Source: Clostridiales bacterium
GTDB lineage: Bacteria; Bacillota; Clostridia; Christensenellales; Borkfalkiaceae
NCBI GenBank assembly: GCA_015055965.1
Contig: SVHG01000011.1
Location: 29,518 to 93,517, forward strand
Length of the DNA stretch: 64,000 nt
Direction: 5' to 3'
Shown here: piece after piece, positions 9,636 to 17,781 of the stretch
How the letters are laid out: the number at the start of each line of letters is the position of its first letter
Numbering within the stretch: the first letter of the stretch is position 1
The notes under the pieces: model-generated
Seen by the model: the letters and a program-made list of their open reading frames with translations, nothing else
The model's database searches: none
Told to the model about the DNA's origin: nothing
Program-made: the position numbers and the translations under genes

Positions 9636-9664
9636 ATTATATAACTTATTTAATTATAAGTCAA
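9636..9664 (-). promoter_or_regulatory. Sigma-A-type promoter for PFOR
   Basis: On the minus strand, TTGACT, a 17-nt spacer and TATAAT, ending 80 nt before the start codon. Confidence 0.85.
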
Positions 9665-10027
9665 TAGATAGTAGCAAAATTTTAAAAATTTTTGCATTTT
9701 TATTTTGTTTTTATACGCCCATATTCATATTTTAACATTAAAATTGTGTATAACGGGGTTTTTAGTGGGTGCGTTTTATTAAGCAACCGTTAAATATTTT
9801 ATTAAAAAATAGGGTTTTTAGGGCTTTTTTTACCACTTTTTTATCAATTTTTTTGTTTTTATTAACACTTTTACTTATTGCAAAATATTACCTAATCCCT
9901 TTTGCAAGCAAAAATGCAGTAAAGGGGTAACACTTTACCCTTTTTGTTTTTTTTGGCTTTTTTTGCATTAGGGGTAGGGCTCTACGTTATGTTCTTTATT
10001 CGCAAACGCTATCATTACGTTAGTTCT

Positions 10028-10103
10028 TAGACTCTATCACTTCGCTTTGCTCGTTCCAGAGTGACAAATACCTGTCATTCTGGAGCGTAAGCGATAGAAT
10101 CTC
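10028..10103. repeat. Facing pair of TCTGGA/GATAGA elements
   Basis: Two elements of about 30-37 bp in opposite orientation (10028-10064 and 10074-10103). Each has conserved arms, GTCAYTCTGGA and GATAGARTCT, around a variable palindromic centre. The same arms recur at 17.2, 21.15, 21.9, 52.6, 54.6 and 56.4 kb. Confidence 0.7.
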
Positions 10104-10104
10104 T

Positions 10105-10316
10105 TTTGCGTAAGCAATCACGCATTTATGCGTGTATGTAATTGTTTAAGTAGTAAACGTATGTAATCAGTCGCAGACTGTATGTCATCACACCACGAGG
10201 TGTGTATATAATAAGAGCCATCCCTAAATTCGCTTGGGGCGAACATCATTTTGCGTGAAGCAAAACATCATTTGAGTCTTACTCAATCATCATTTGCTTT
10301 AGCAATATCATTACGT
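10105..10316 (-). repeat. Tandem mini-hairpin array H1
   Basis: About eight short hairpins in series: CACGCAT/ATGCGTG, GTTTA/TAAAC, AGTC/GACT, CACACC/GGTGTG, TTCGC/GCGAA, TTTTGC/GCAAAA, TTTGAGT/ACTCAA and TTGC/GCAA. They are separated by short linkers (TATGTAAT, TATGTCAT, CATCA). On the minus strand its order matches the first part of array H4 at 47.65 kb. Confidence 0.75.
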
Positions 10317-10355
10317 TAGTTGATAGGCTCTATCACCTCGCTTCGCTGAAATTTT

Positions 10356-10502
10356 GCCTTCTCCTGCGGGAGAAGGTGTCACGAGTTTTCGAGTGACGGA
10401 TGAGGAGTTGTATATAATTAGTGCTTTAATTTTTATTTATATTTTTTACCAAAACACCTCATCCACCACTAACGTGGTCCCCCTTCCCCCACTGGGGAAG
10501 GC
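10356..10502. mobile_element. MITE-like palindromic element, copy 2 (147 bp)
   Basis: Nearly identical to 5429-5574, with one 2-nt TA difference in the centre and scattered substitutions. It is followed by the same CCACGCG terminator and a TTAATCGC-family hairpin. The flanks upstream differ (hairpin array here, plain sequence at copy 1), which helps place the left boundary at GCCTTC. Confidence 0.8.
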
Positions 10503-10530
10503 TCTTTTACAACACCTGTAAACCTCTACC

Positions 10531-10558
10531 AAGCCACGCGACTATCGCGTGGTTTTTC
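10531..10558. terminator. CCACGCG hairpin downstream of the SGNH gene
   Basis: Stem CCACGCG/CGCGTGG with a T5 run on the plus strand; duplicate of the hairpin at 5604. Confidence 0.6.
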
Positions 10559-10573
10559 TATATATCAAAAAAA

Positions 10574-10606
10574 GGGCTATAGCGCGATTAACTCACGTTA
10601 TAGCCC
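10574..10606 (-). terminator. Dispersed TTAATCGC-family hairpin, copy B
   Basis: GGGCTATAG ... GTTATAGCCC palindrome with a GCGATTAA core, 51 nt downstream of the SGNH lipoprotein stop. On that strand it is followed by a T-rich tract, so it probably terminates that gene. Confidence 0.7.
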
Positions 10607-10656
10607 GTTTTATTGTTTTATAATATAAACAAAATTAACCTTATTATTAAATATAA

Positions 10657-13600
10657 TTATCTAACTAAAATCTTGTTAATAGTTAAATCAATAGTTAAGC
10701 CTTCTTGCCAGCTGATAAGCCCGAAGCCACCGTTTTGATGTACGGTGTAGCTCTTGCCAACTGAAGAGCCGTCTAAAGCAACGCTAACTGATGAGCCGTT
10801 AGCTGCAACGGTAATAAAATCACCTTCAACGGTTACTTCAAAGGTAGTGCCTAAAACCTGACCGTTAAATACCCAACCGCCAATGTAATCGCAAATTAGC
10901 GCCGTGCCATCTGTATTATAGCAGTTTTGTAAGTAGAAAATTTGAACGTACTGTTGGGTTGCATTAGAAACGAAGTTTACTAAGTAACCGTCTATACCGT
11001 TACCGGTAGCGTTCTTTTTGCATCTTACAAAGTAACCTGCAACGGAAACGTTGCCGTTTGCGTTAGAAGGAGTTACGGTTAGGGTAGAGTTAGCGCATTC
11101 AAGAGCGGTATAAAGCTTAAAGCCGAATTCCTTACCGCTAAATAATCCGTTATTTCCACCGGTGATGTTAGCAGGATTAAATGAGTGAATGCTTTCGCTT
11201 CCCTTTAAAGCGGTAACGATTTCTTGGGTTTTATCGATTGCTTGAACAGGTTCTTTAGTAATTTTACCGCTAACGTTATCTATAGTAAGAGTGCATTTTG
11301 CATTATTACCGCTATCCCAAGCAAGAATACCAATACCGCCTTCTGCCCAAGGAGTAAACGCGCCCTTATTTGTTAAATCAACGCTACAGCCGTAAGAATC
11401 ACTACCTTTTGTTCTAAAGTCAGCTTCTGTGTAAATATAGCACATATTGCCTTCGATAACCGCTCTAAATAGAGTGTTTTCTACTTCGCCGGGGAATACC
11501 CAACCGCCGATATAGGTCATGTTCTTAAACATGGTTGCGCTACCGAATGAATCGTTGAAGTACCAAACTTGAATGTAGTTGGGCTCGGTTACGATATTAA
11601 TCATATAACCTTCAATACCTAAGCCGGCAAGCTGTTTAGCTCTAAATAGAATACCGGTTGTGCCAACCTCGTTAACTAAATCGCTTAAGCAGAAGGTGAA
11701 GCTCATATCGCTGTAATAGGTGTTATCAACGACTCTGTGACCGTCGTGTTCAACGTTATAAACGCCGTTAACGCTTGAATCAAGCGCGTTTTTGAAGGTT
11801 GCAGTTTCCCAAACTACGCATCCGTTGTTGCCAACCATATCTGCGTAAACGTATTCTGTATTTCTCTTAATAGCCTTTAGGCTAGTAATATATGAAGATA
11901 AATCTAATTCTTCAACGGCTTCTAAGCTTTCGCAAGCTTCAATTAAAGCCATAGCAGCTTCGTAGTGGGGTTTAGCAGTATCCCATTCAGCGCTTCTGTA
12001 AGAAGCTTCTCTGTAATCGTAAAGCTCAATTGCCTTTAACGCTTTAGCCTTTGCTAATAATTCCTGTAAAAGCTCGTCGCTCATTTCGGGCTGACCAACG
12101 CCGTCTAACGCATTCTTAATTGCGGGAACGATCTTTTGAACGTAACCGTTAGCGGTGGGGTGTAATCCGTCGGTAAACCAGTAAGAGTCCGCATCAACAC
12201 CGTTATCGCAGAACGCGTATTCTACCTCTGCGTAAGACATCCAAGTATATTGAGCAACTAAATCTCTCATTAATTCGTTGGTTGCAGAAATACTTGCTTT
12301 AATATTAGCTCTTGCAGGGCAGTGGTTTACAGAAAGTAGTACTACCTCTAATTCGGGCTTAGCTTCCTTCATGTAAAGTAAAGCTTCTTCTATGCTTGCA
12401 ACTACTGCAGCAGGTGAAGTACCGCCGGTTAGGTCGTTAATACCGATCATGTAAATTGCCTTTGATGCGTCGTATGCTACTAACGCCTTTTTGAATTTTG
12501 CCCAATGTGATGCTACTGATCCACCAATACCGATATTTAAGTAAGTACCAAATTCGTAATCTTCAGCAAGCTGAGCTAAATCGTTTTTGTAGTTAGACCA
12601 TAATTCAAAGTAAGAGTGGCCGAATAGTAAGGTGTCTACCTTGGTTACGCTGGGTTCTGCGCTTACTGCGTATCCGGCAAACTGGCTACCGGCTGATTCT
12701 GCGTAAAGACCAACGCCCGTGCCTGCTAATTCAACGTCTACTACTGCGTATAGGGTGTTCCAGAAATAGCAGTATGCAACGCCCTCTTCAATAACTACTC
12801 TAAAGTCGTAACCTCTACCGCTGTTGTAGCCAGCTGATAGGTAGTTAGAATATACGTTTGAAGCAACGCCGTTAACAACCATGTCAAGCTCTACCTTTTG
12901 CGCGTCCTTTCTGGAAACGAAGCGGTAATAGCTTTCGGTAGTTCCGTCGTTAGAATAACCGAATACAAGACCTGCTCTCTTAGTAGCAACGCCCTTGATG
13001 TTAGCGGTTAAAGTACCTTCTTCCATAGAAGCGTCCTTCATTAAAGCAAGAGTGTTATTGTCGGCAGAGCGAGCTGCGCCGCTAGTACCTAACATCTTAC
13101 CGCTTACAACCGTTAAATCTTCAGGGTATATTTCTGTAATTTCCCCGCTGGACTGACATTTAATATTGCTAAATGAAACGCCGCTACCGCCGGCTCTTAA
13201 GCCGTAACCCGTGCCGGTTAGGGGGAAGCTGTCTGCGTAAGTAATTAAACAATTTCCGTCAACGTAACCGTAAATGGTGGTTGCGTCCTTTTCTATCTTA
13301 AGGGTGTATGATTTATTAGTTGTATATCCGGGGATATCTACAAGCTGGCAGTTTGCCCAAGTTCCGTTATCAACCTTACCTAAGAATGCGTATCCGTCCT
13401 TAGAAACGAAGAAGAAGTAGTAAGAAACGTCTGCTTCCCAGTATGCGTGGGTATCGTTAGCAGTTAAGCTAAAGATTAAGCCGTTATCTGCCGCGCCGCC
13501 AATCTTCATAGTTGCTTCTAAAGTGCCGTAAATAAATTCGCCGTCTATCTTTTCTGCAATTGCGTTACCCGTTAAAGAGGTAAGCATATCGCCCTTTTGT

Positions 13601-14520
13601 TCGTATTCACCGCTTGCAATAACGTATCCTTCAACAGCAACGCTAGCGCCTTTAATTTCGCTTGAAATTTCTATTCCGCTAAACTGAATACCCGCTTTAC
13701 CTGCTCTTACGCCGTAAACAGTTCCGTCAACGTGGTTAGAATCCTTATATGAAACGTAAAGCTCGCCGTTAACGTAACATCTAATAACGTCGTATCCGCT
13801 ATTGCTCTTATCTCTTGCAACCTCTAAGGTGTAAATACCTCTTGCATTGTAACCGGGAATGGGGGTTTCACCGCAAACGGTCCAGGTTTGGTTGCTTACC
13901 TTTCCTAGGTATGCAGTACCTGCGTTAGAAATGAAGAAGAAGAAATAGTGAACGCCTTCGTGTTCCCAATATGCGTTTAGAGCTTTTTCATTCTTTAAAC
14001 CGAATACGATACCGTTATCGCCACCTGTGCCTGCTAGGCTTACGGTTGCCTTTAAAGTACCTTGAACGAACTCGTCTTCGGTATTAATAGCTAGAGTGTT
14101 TGCCATACCGCTTATTAAAGTTCCTTCGTTTTCGGTAATAGAACCGTATACGGCCTTGTACTGATAATCGGGTACTATAACGGGAGGTTCTTCTCCGCCC
14201 GTGCTAGAGCTATCCTCGCTTGAAGAATCCTCAATAGAACTGTCTTCGCTTGATGAGCTATCTTCGCTTGATGAAGAGCTGTCTTCTGAAGAAGCGCTAC
14301 TAGAAGAGTCCTCTAAAGAGCTATCTTCACTTGATGAATTCTCTGAAGAAATTGATTCCTCTACTGAAATAGATGAACTGTTTTCACTTTCGCTTGTGCT
14401 TACTTGGGGAGCGCCGTCACCGCCGGGAACGGCCTGACATGCTATAACCATAGTCATGCTAAACAAGCAAAGTGCAATAACGGTTAATAAAACCGCTACT
14501 TTTTTGAAAAAGGTTTGCAT
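10657..14520 (-). CDS. Very large SGNH/GDSL-hydrolase lipoprotein with repeated beta-rich domains
   Basis: A 1287-aa secreted protein. The N-terminus MQTFFKKVAVLLTVIALCLF ends in MVIAC, a plausible lipobox. A Ser/Glu/Asp-rich linker (runs of SSEDSS) covers about residues 38-115. Three related beta-rich modules follow at about 120-290, 295-460 and 465-620, sharing phrases such as ADNGLIF and YGLRAG, of concanavalin/DUF1080-like appearance. The SGNH hydrolase lies at about 625-815: GHSYFE replaces the usual GDS block, with GIGG, GIND and the catalytic DGLHPTANGY. A short helical stretch and two more beta modules with YIGGWVF complete it. Probably a cell-surface carbohydrate esterase; the substrate is unknown. 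Confidence 0.75.
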   Translation of the reverse strand: MQTFFKKVAVLLTVIALCLFSMTMVIACQAVPGGDGAPQVSTSESENSSSISVEESISSENSSSEDSSLEDSSSSASSEDSSSSSEDSSSSEDSSIEDSSSEDSSSTGGEEPPVIVPDYQYKAVYGSITENEGTLISGMANTLAINTEDEFVQGTLKATVSLAGTGGDNGIVFGLKNEKALNAYWEHEGVHYFFFFISNAGTAYLGKVSNQTWTVCGETPIPGYNARGIYTLEVARDKSNSGYDVIRCYVNGELYVSYKDSNHVDGTVYGVRAGKAGIQFSGIEISSEIKGASVAVEGYVIASGEYEQKGDMLTSLTGNAIAEKIDGEFIYGTLEATMKIGGAADNGLIFSLTANDTHAYWEADVSYYFFFVSKDGYAFLGKVDNGTWANCQLVDIPGYTTNKSYTLKIEKDATTIYGYVDGNCLITYADSFPLTGTGYGLRAGGSGVSFSNIKCQSSGEITEIYPEDLTVVSGKMLGTSGAARSADNNTLALMKDASMEEGTLTANIKGVATKRAGLVFGYSNDGTTESYYRFVSRKDAQKVELDMVVNGVASNVYSNYLSAGYNSGRGYDFRVVIEEGVAYCYFWNTLYAVVDVELAGTGVGLYAESAGSQFAGYAVSAEPSVTKVDTLLFGHSYFELWSNYKNDLAQLAEDYEFGTYLNIGIGGSVASHWAKFKKALVAYDASKAIYMIGINDLTGGTSPAAVVASIEEALLYMKEAKPELEVVLLSVNHCPARANIKASISATNELMRDLVAQYTWMSYAEVEYAFCDNGVDADSYWFTDGLHPTANGYVQKIVPAIKNALDGVGQPEMSDELLQELLAKAKALKAIELYDYREASYRSAEWDTAKPHYEAAMALIEACESLEAVEELDLSSYITSLKAIKRNTEYVYADMVGNNGCVVWETATFKNALDSSVNGVYNVEHDGHRVVDNTYYSDMSFTFCLSDLVNEVGTTGILFRAKQLAGLGIEGYMINIVTEPNYIQVWYFNDSFGSATMFKNMTYIGGWVFPGEVENTLFRAVIEGNMCYIYTEADFRTKGSDSYGCSVDLTNKGAFTPWAEGGIGILAWDSGNNAKCTLTIDNVSGKITKEPVQAIDKTQEIVTALKGSESIHSFNPANITGGNNGLFSGKEFGFKLYTALECANSTLTVTPSNANGNVSVAGYFVRCKKNATGNGIDGYLVNFVSNATQQYVQIFYLQNCYNTDGTALICDYIGGWVFNGQVLGTTFEVTVEGDFITVAANGSSVSVALDGSSVGKSYTVHQNGGFGLISWQEGLTIDLTINKILVR

Positions 14521-14553
14521 TTTTTCCTCCTATATAATATAAGTTACAAGGCT

Positions 14554-14582
14554 ATTATAACACTTTTCTATACTTATTGCAA
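14554..14582 (-). promoter_or_regulatory. Promoter for the SGNH lipoprotein
   Basis: On the minus strand, TTGCAA, a 17-nt spacer and TATAAT, followed by AGGAGG just before the ATG. TTGCAA/TATAAT is also the promoter pattern of the LRR lipoproteins at 29.2 and 31.5 kb. Confidence 0.85.
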
Positions 14583-14649
14583 CCCTATTTTAAAAATTTA
14601 ATATTTTTAATTTGCTTTTTTACGTAATCTATAAACGTTAGTTTTATAA

Positions 14650-14692
14650 ATAAAAAAGAGCGTTCTCGTTTTACCAAGTATCGCTCTTTTTT
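14650..14692 (-). terminator. Second hairpin after rsmG
   Basis: AAAAAGAGCG / CGCTCTTTTT stem around a 20-nt loop, T-rich on both strands, between rsmG and the downstream SGNH promoter. Confidence 0.7.
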
Positions 14693-14710
14693 TTATGGTT
14701 TATTTTATGC

Positions 14711-14745
14711 AAAAGTGCCGTTAATCGCGTTATAATGGCACTTTT
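14711..14745 (-). terminator. TTAATCGC-family hairpin overlapping the rsmG stop codon
   Basis: AAAAGTGCC ... GGCACTTTT palindrome with the TTAATCGCG core. The last codons of rsmG (K-V-P-L-stop) are encoded inside it, so the terminator arm doubles as coding sequence. Confidence 0.75.
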
Positions 14746-15419
14746 ATTATTTTTTTATACTCTCTTGGGTATTTTTCAGGCGTGTTTTTTACCTTTTTAA
14801 TTATTATTATAACTCTTTCGCTTTCAGGGGCTGAATGCAAGGTATATTCAAAAACGTCAACAATCTTTCCACCTAAAAGCTCAATAGCGCGCTTGCCTTC
14901 TTTAAACTCGCTTTCAGATTTTTGTTTGTAAAACACCGCCGTTCCGCCAACCTTTAAAAAGGGTAAGCACAGCTCGCACAGAACGTTAAGGGAAGCCACC
15001 GCTCTTGCCGTAACTATATCAAAGCTTTCGCGGGCGCTAGTGTTAGCATACTCTTCCGCTCTTGCGTTAACAACCTCTATCTTGTCTAAGTCAAACTCGT
15101 TTTTTACTTCCTTTAAAAAAGCGCATTTTTTTCCGGTTGCTTCTAACAAGGTAAAATCAAGGTTAGGGTTGTTTAGCTTTAGCGGTAACGAGGGAAATCC
15201 ACCGCCAGAGCCTACTTCAAGTATTTTTTGCCCTTCGCTAAAAAATTTAGCTCCCTTTAAGCTATCTGCAAAGTGCTTTTCAAAAACCTCTTCTTTTTCG
15301 CGTATGGCGGTTAGGTTAAACTGCTTATTCTTTTCAAGAAGAATATCACAAAATTTTTCTAACCTAGAAAAGCTTTCTTCACTTATCTCTATTAAGTTGT
15401 TAAGCAAAATCTCTTTCAT
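14730..15419 (-). CDS. rsmG: 16S rRNA (guanine527-N7)-methyltransferase RsmG
   Basis: SAM-dependent rRNA methyltransferase of 229 aa (usual length about 210-240). The SAM-binding motif is LEVGSGGGFPSLPL at about residues 67-80. The family segments VTARAVASL and FYKQK are also present. Its place next to the putative oriC, transcribed away from it, matches the conserved gidB position near bacterial origins. The 3' end runs into a terminator-like repeat. Confidence 0.95.
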   Translation of the reverse strand: MKEILLNNLIEISEESFSRLEKFCDILLEKNKQFNLTAIREKEEVFEKHFADSLKGAKFFSEGQKILEVGSGGGFPSLPLKLNNPNLDFTLLEATGKKCAFLKEVKNEFDLDKIEVVNARAEEYANTSARESFDIVTARAVASLNVLCELCLPFLKVGGTAVFYKQKSESEFKEGKRAIELLGGKIVDVFEYTLHSAPESERVIIIIKKVKNTPEKYPREYKKIIKVPL

Positions 15420-15420
15420 G

Positions 15421-15970
15421 CTTTAAATTATAACATATAGCAAAAATCAATGCAACCAAAAAAGCTTTCCACACGTCCACTTTTTTTCAACAGTTTATCA
15501 ACGTGGATATTGTGGATAACTTTTTACAAATCCACCTTTTTTACTCTTAAACGGTAACATGAAAGAAAACCTCTTTTCGCATTTTTTATATTTTTTTAAA
15601 AAAAGCTTGTAAAACCTTGCTTAAAATATTATTCTTTATTACATTATGCCCTTTTTTTTATTGATTTTTTTTTAATAATAATATATAATATATACGTTAA
15701 ACTGTGATATTATGCGGTTTTGCGGATTTTTTTAATTATTTGCTTGCTTCTTAAGTACTTTTTCTTAAAAAACGTAAAGGTTAAAAAGTTATCCACTAAA
15801 AAAAGGTTATCCACCTTCTTATCAAGAGTTAATCCACCGCCTGTCAACAATGCAAAAGGCGTAAAATTCAAGATAGAATGAGGTAAAAAGGACTTTTCCA
15901 CATAACCACAGCCACCTACTACAATTATTACTTAAATATAATAAAAAATATCTTTCAATTCGGAGGGAGC
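15421..15970. other. Putative chromosomal replication origin (oriC)
   Basis: A 550-bp gap between divergent rsmG and dnaN. DnaA boxes (consensus TTATCCACA) are seen as a perfect match on the minus strand at 15511-15519, then TTATCCACT at 15789, TTATCCACC at 15807 and TTTTCCACA at 15894. Weaker matches are CTTTCCACA at 15465 and TTATCAACG at 15495. Between the two clusters, 15640-15712 is almost pure A/T, a candidate unwinding element. Genes on each side are transcribed outward. dnaA itself is not adjacent. Confidence 0.8.
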
Positions 15971-17071
15971 ATGAAAACAATCGTTAAAGCGCTTGAGCTT
16001 TCAAACGCGGTTCTAAAGGTAGTAAAAGCAGTAAGCACTAAATCACACAATCCTATTTTAGAATGTATAAAATTGGTTTGCAAGGGTGATAGTCTTACCT
16101 TAATTGCAACGGACAACGAAATTTCAATCGAAAAGACCATTAGAGCAGAAACCTTTATGGAAGGCGAAGCTTTAGTTATGGGTAAGCTTTTTGCTGACTT
16201 TATTAAGAAGCTGGAAGAGGAAGACGATCTAGAATTATTCTTAGACGAAGGTAGACTAAAAATTACTTACAGCTCTTCAGAAGGCTTTATTCAAGCTCTT
16301 CCCACCGAAGATTTTCCCCTCATTCCCAAGGAATTAAAGGAAAATTCATTCACTATGAGCCAAAAGGATTTTAAAACTATGGTTGCAAAAACCGCCTTTT
16401 GTTGCTTACAGGATGATAGCAGACCTATTTTAAAGGGGTGCTTAATAGAGGTATTAGAAGGCGAAATCACCTGCGTTGCGTTAGACGGCTTCCGTTTAGC
16501 TCTTTGCAGAAAGCCCGTTCAAGAGGTTTACGGCAAGGTTAAAGCCATCGTTCCTTCACGCGCGTTAAACGAAATCGTTCGTTTATTAGATAAGGACGAA
16601 GAGCAAATCACCGTTGTTATTCAGGATAGAAACCTTATGGTAGAAGTAGAAAATACCATCCTAACCGCAAGACTTCTAGAAGGGGAGTATATAGATTATC
16701 GCCAAATTATTCCCGTAACCTTCTTAACAGAATTCAAGGCAAACAAGCTTATTTTTGAAAACGCAGTAGAAAGAGCTGCCGTTGTTGCAAGAGTAACCAA
16801 GAATTTAGTTAAGTTTGATATTAAAGAAAATTACGTTAACATCACCGCTAACAGCGAAATGGGTAACGTAAACGAAAACGTGCTTATTAATTTAGACGGT
16901 AAGGATATAGTAATTGCCTTTAACAGCAAGTATATTATAGACTGCTTACACGCCATAGAAGACGATTTCGTTAAGGTTTCACTAAACACCCCCATTTCTC
17001 CCTGTATCATCACCCCCAACAGTGATGACGGATGCTTGTATTTAGTGTTACCTATACGTATCAGCAACTAA
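15971..17071 (+). CDS. dnaN: DNA polymerase III beta subunit (sliding clamp)
   Basis: Ring-shaped processivity clamp of 366 aa, the usual length. The N-terminal MKTIVKALELSNAVLKVVKA, the middle-domain segments RPILKGCLIEV and VALDGFRLALCRKPV, and the C-terminal LYLVLPIRISN are characteristic. The start ATG follows GGAGGG. Its stop codon directly abuts an AATAAG repeat element. dnaN normally follows dnaA; here oriC precedes it and dnaA lies at 42.8 kb. Confidence 0.97.
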   Translation: MKTIVKALELSNAVLKVVKAVSTKSHNPILECIKLVCKGDSLTLIATDNEISIEKTIRAETFMEGEALVMGKLFADFIKKLEEEDDLELFLDEGRLKITYSSSEGFIQALPTEDFPLIPKELKENSFTMSQKDFKTMVAKTAFCCLQDDSRPILKGCLIEVLEGEITCVALDGFRLALCRKPVQEVYGKVKAIVPSRALNEIVRLLDKDEEQITVVIQDRNLMVEVENTILTARLLEGEYIDYRQIIPVTFLTEFKANKLIFENAVERAAVVARVTKNLVKFDIKENYVNITANSEMGNVNENVLINLDGKDIVIAFNSKYIIDCLHAIEDDFVKVSLNTPISPCIITPNSDDGCLYLVLPIRISN

Positions 17072-17638
17072 AATAAGCCCTATCTACAGCGCTATAGAGG
17101 CGAAGCCTTGCGCTTGCCTTCGGTCATGTACGCTAAAAGTACACTCCCTTCAGTCAATGCTCGGTTTCACCACTCTAGCTCGCAATTGAAGCTTATTTTT
17201 CCATAGCCATTAGCTTTGCTTTTGTCACTCTGGAATTTTCGCTTGCGGAAATGATAGAGTCTAAAAAAGTTGCTTTAACTGTGGTGGGGCGAGATTCTAT
17301 CGCTAACGCTCCAGAATGACACAAAAAAGTTTTTGCGCAAGCCACGCTTGCATCTAGTGCTTATTTACAATAATCCCTATCTACAGCGTTATTGTCACGA
17401 AAAATGCGCTTTATTCGGGTTACGTACGCCAAGTACGCGCCCATCAAGAAATAATCGTTGTTCTTGCCAACTACTTGCATCTAGTGCTTATTTACAATAA
17501 ACCCTATCTGCTTCGTTATTGTCACTTGCAATAAAAATGGAGCGATAAGACCAAATTTAACAAGATTTTTAAAGGCGGAAAGCCTAAAAAATAATAAAAA
17601 GTGCTTAAAATTAAAGAAAAAAACGGAGGAACTATATA
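17072..17638. repeat. Repeat mosaic between dnaN and rpmH
   Basis: It holds an AATAAG/CTTATT element (17072-17197), a 97-bp TCTGGA element (17224-17320), a second AATAAT...CTTATT element (17369-17492) and a truncated third one (from about 17496). Copies 2 and 3 are joined by the CTTATT-TAC-AATAA junction. The last 90 bp before rpmH is ordinary AT-rich leader. No gene seen. Confidence 0.75.
17224..17320. repeat. 97-bp TCTGGA element, copy 1
   Basis: It opens with GTCACTCTGGA, an ATTTTCGC/GCGGAAAT hairpin and GATAGAGTCT. A 28-nt middle follows, and it closes with the inverted half GAGATTCTATC ... CCAGAATGAC. Near-identical 97-bp copies are at 54570-54666 and 56355-56451, all in the same orientation. 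Confidence 0.8.
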
Positions 17639-17773
17639 ATGAAAAGAACCTATCAACCTAAAAAAAGACAACGCAGCAAAGTACACGGATTCAGAAAGAG
17701 AATGGCTACCAAGCAAGGTAGAAACGTTCTAAAGAGAAGAAGAGCAAGAGGCCGTCATAAATTATCGGCTTAA
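17639..17773 (+). CDS. rpmH: 50S ribosomal protein L34
   Basis: A 44-aa, highly basic ribosomal protein. The N-terminal [20 protein letters not shown] and the following [18 protein letters not shown] are the invariant L34 sequence. Strong CGGAGGA site before the ATG. It heads the conserved rpmH-rnpA-yidD-yidC-jag cluster. The stop is 8 nt before the rnpA start. Confidence 0.98.
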   Translation: MKRTYQPKKRQRSKVHGFRKRMATKQGRNVLKRRRARGRHKLSA

Positions 17774-17781
17774 TTTGCAAG

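Larger units (their letters stand above)
9665..10656. other. Gene-free stretch between PFOR and the SGNH lipoprotein
   Basis: About 1 kb without a credible gene. The first 250 bp is very AT-rich with poly-T runs. A hairpin GGGTAA/TTACCC followed by T5 lies at 9921-9945. From 10028 on it is a mosaic of repeats: a facing pair of TCTGGA elements, a mini-hairpin array, a MITE copy, then two terminator hairpins for the upstream-facing SGNH gene. Confidence 0.7.

Noticed and set aside
9921..9945. GGGTAA/TTACCC hairpin with T5 as a terminator of a hidden gene
   Set aside because: No coding or RNA gene could be seen upstream of it on the plus strand; kept only as a hairpin in the gap description.
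14201..14437. Plus-strand ORF opposite the SGNH lipoprotein linker
   Set aside because: It is the antisense of the Ser/Glu/Asp-rich repeat and has no RBS or homology.
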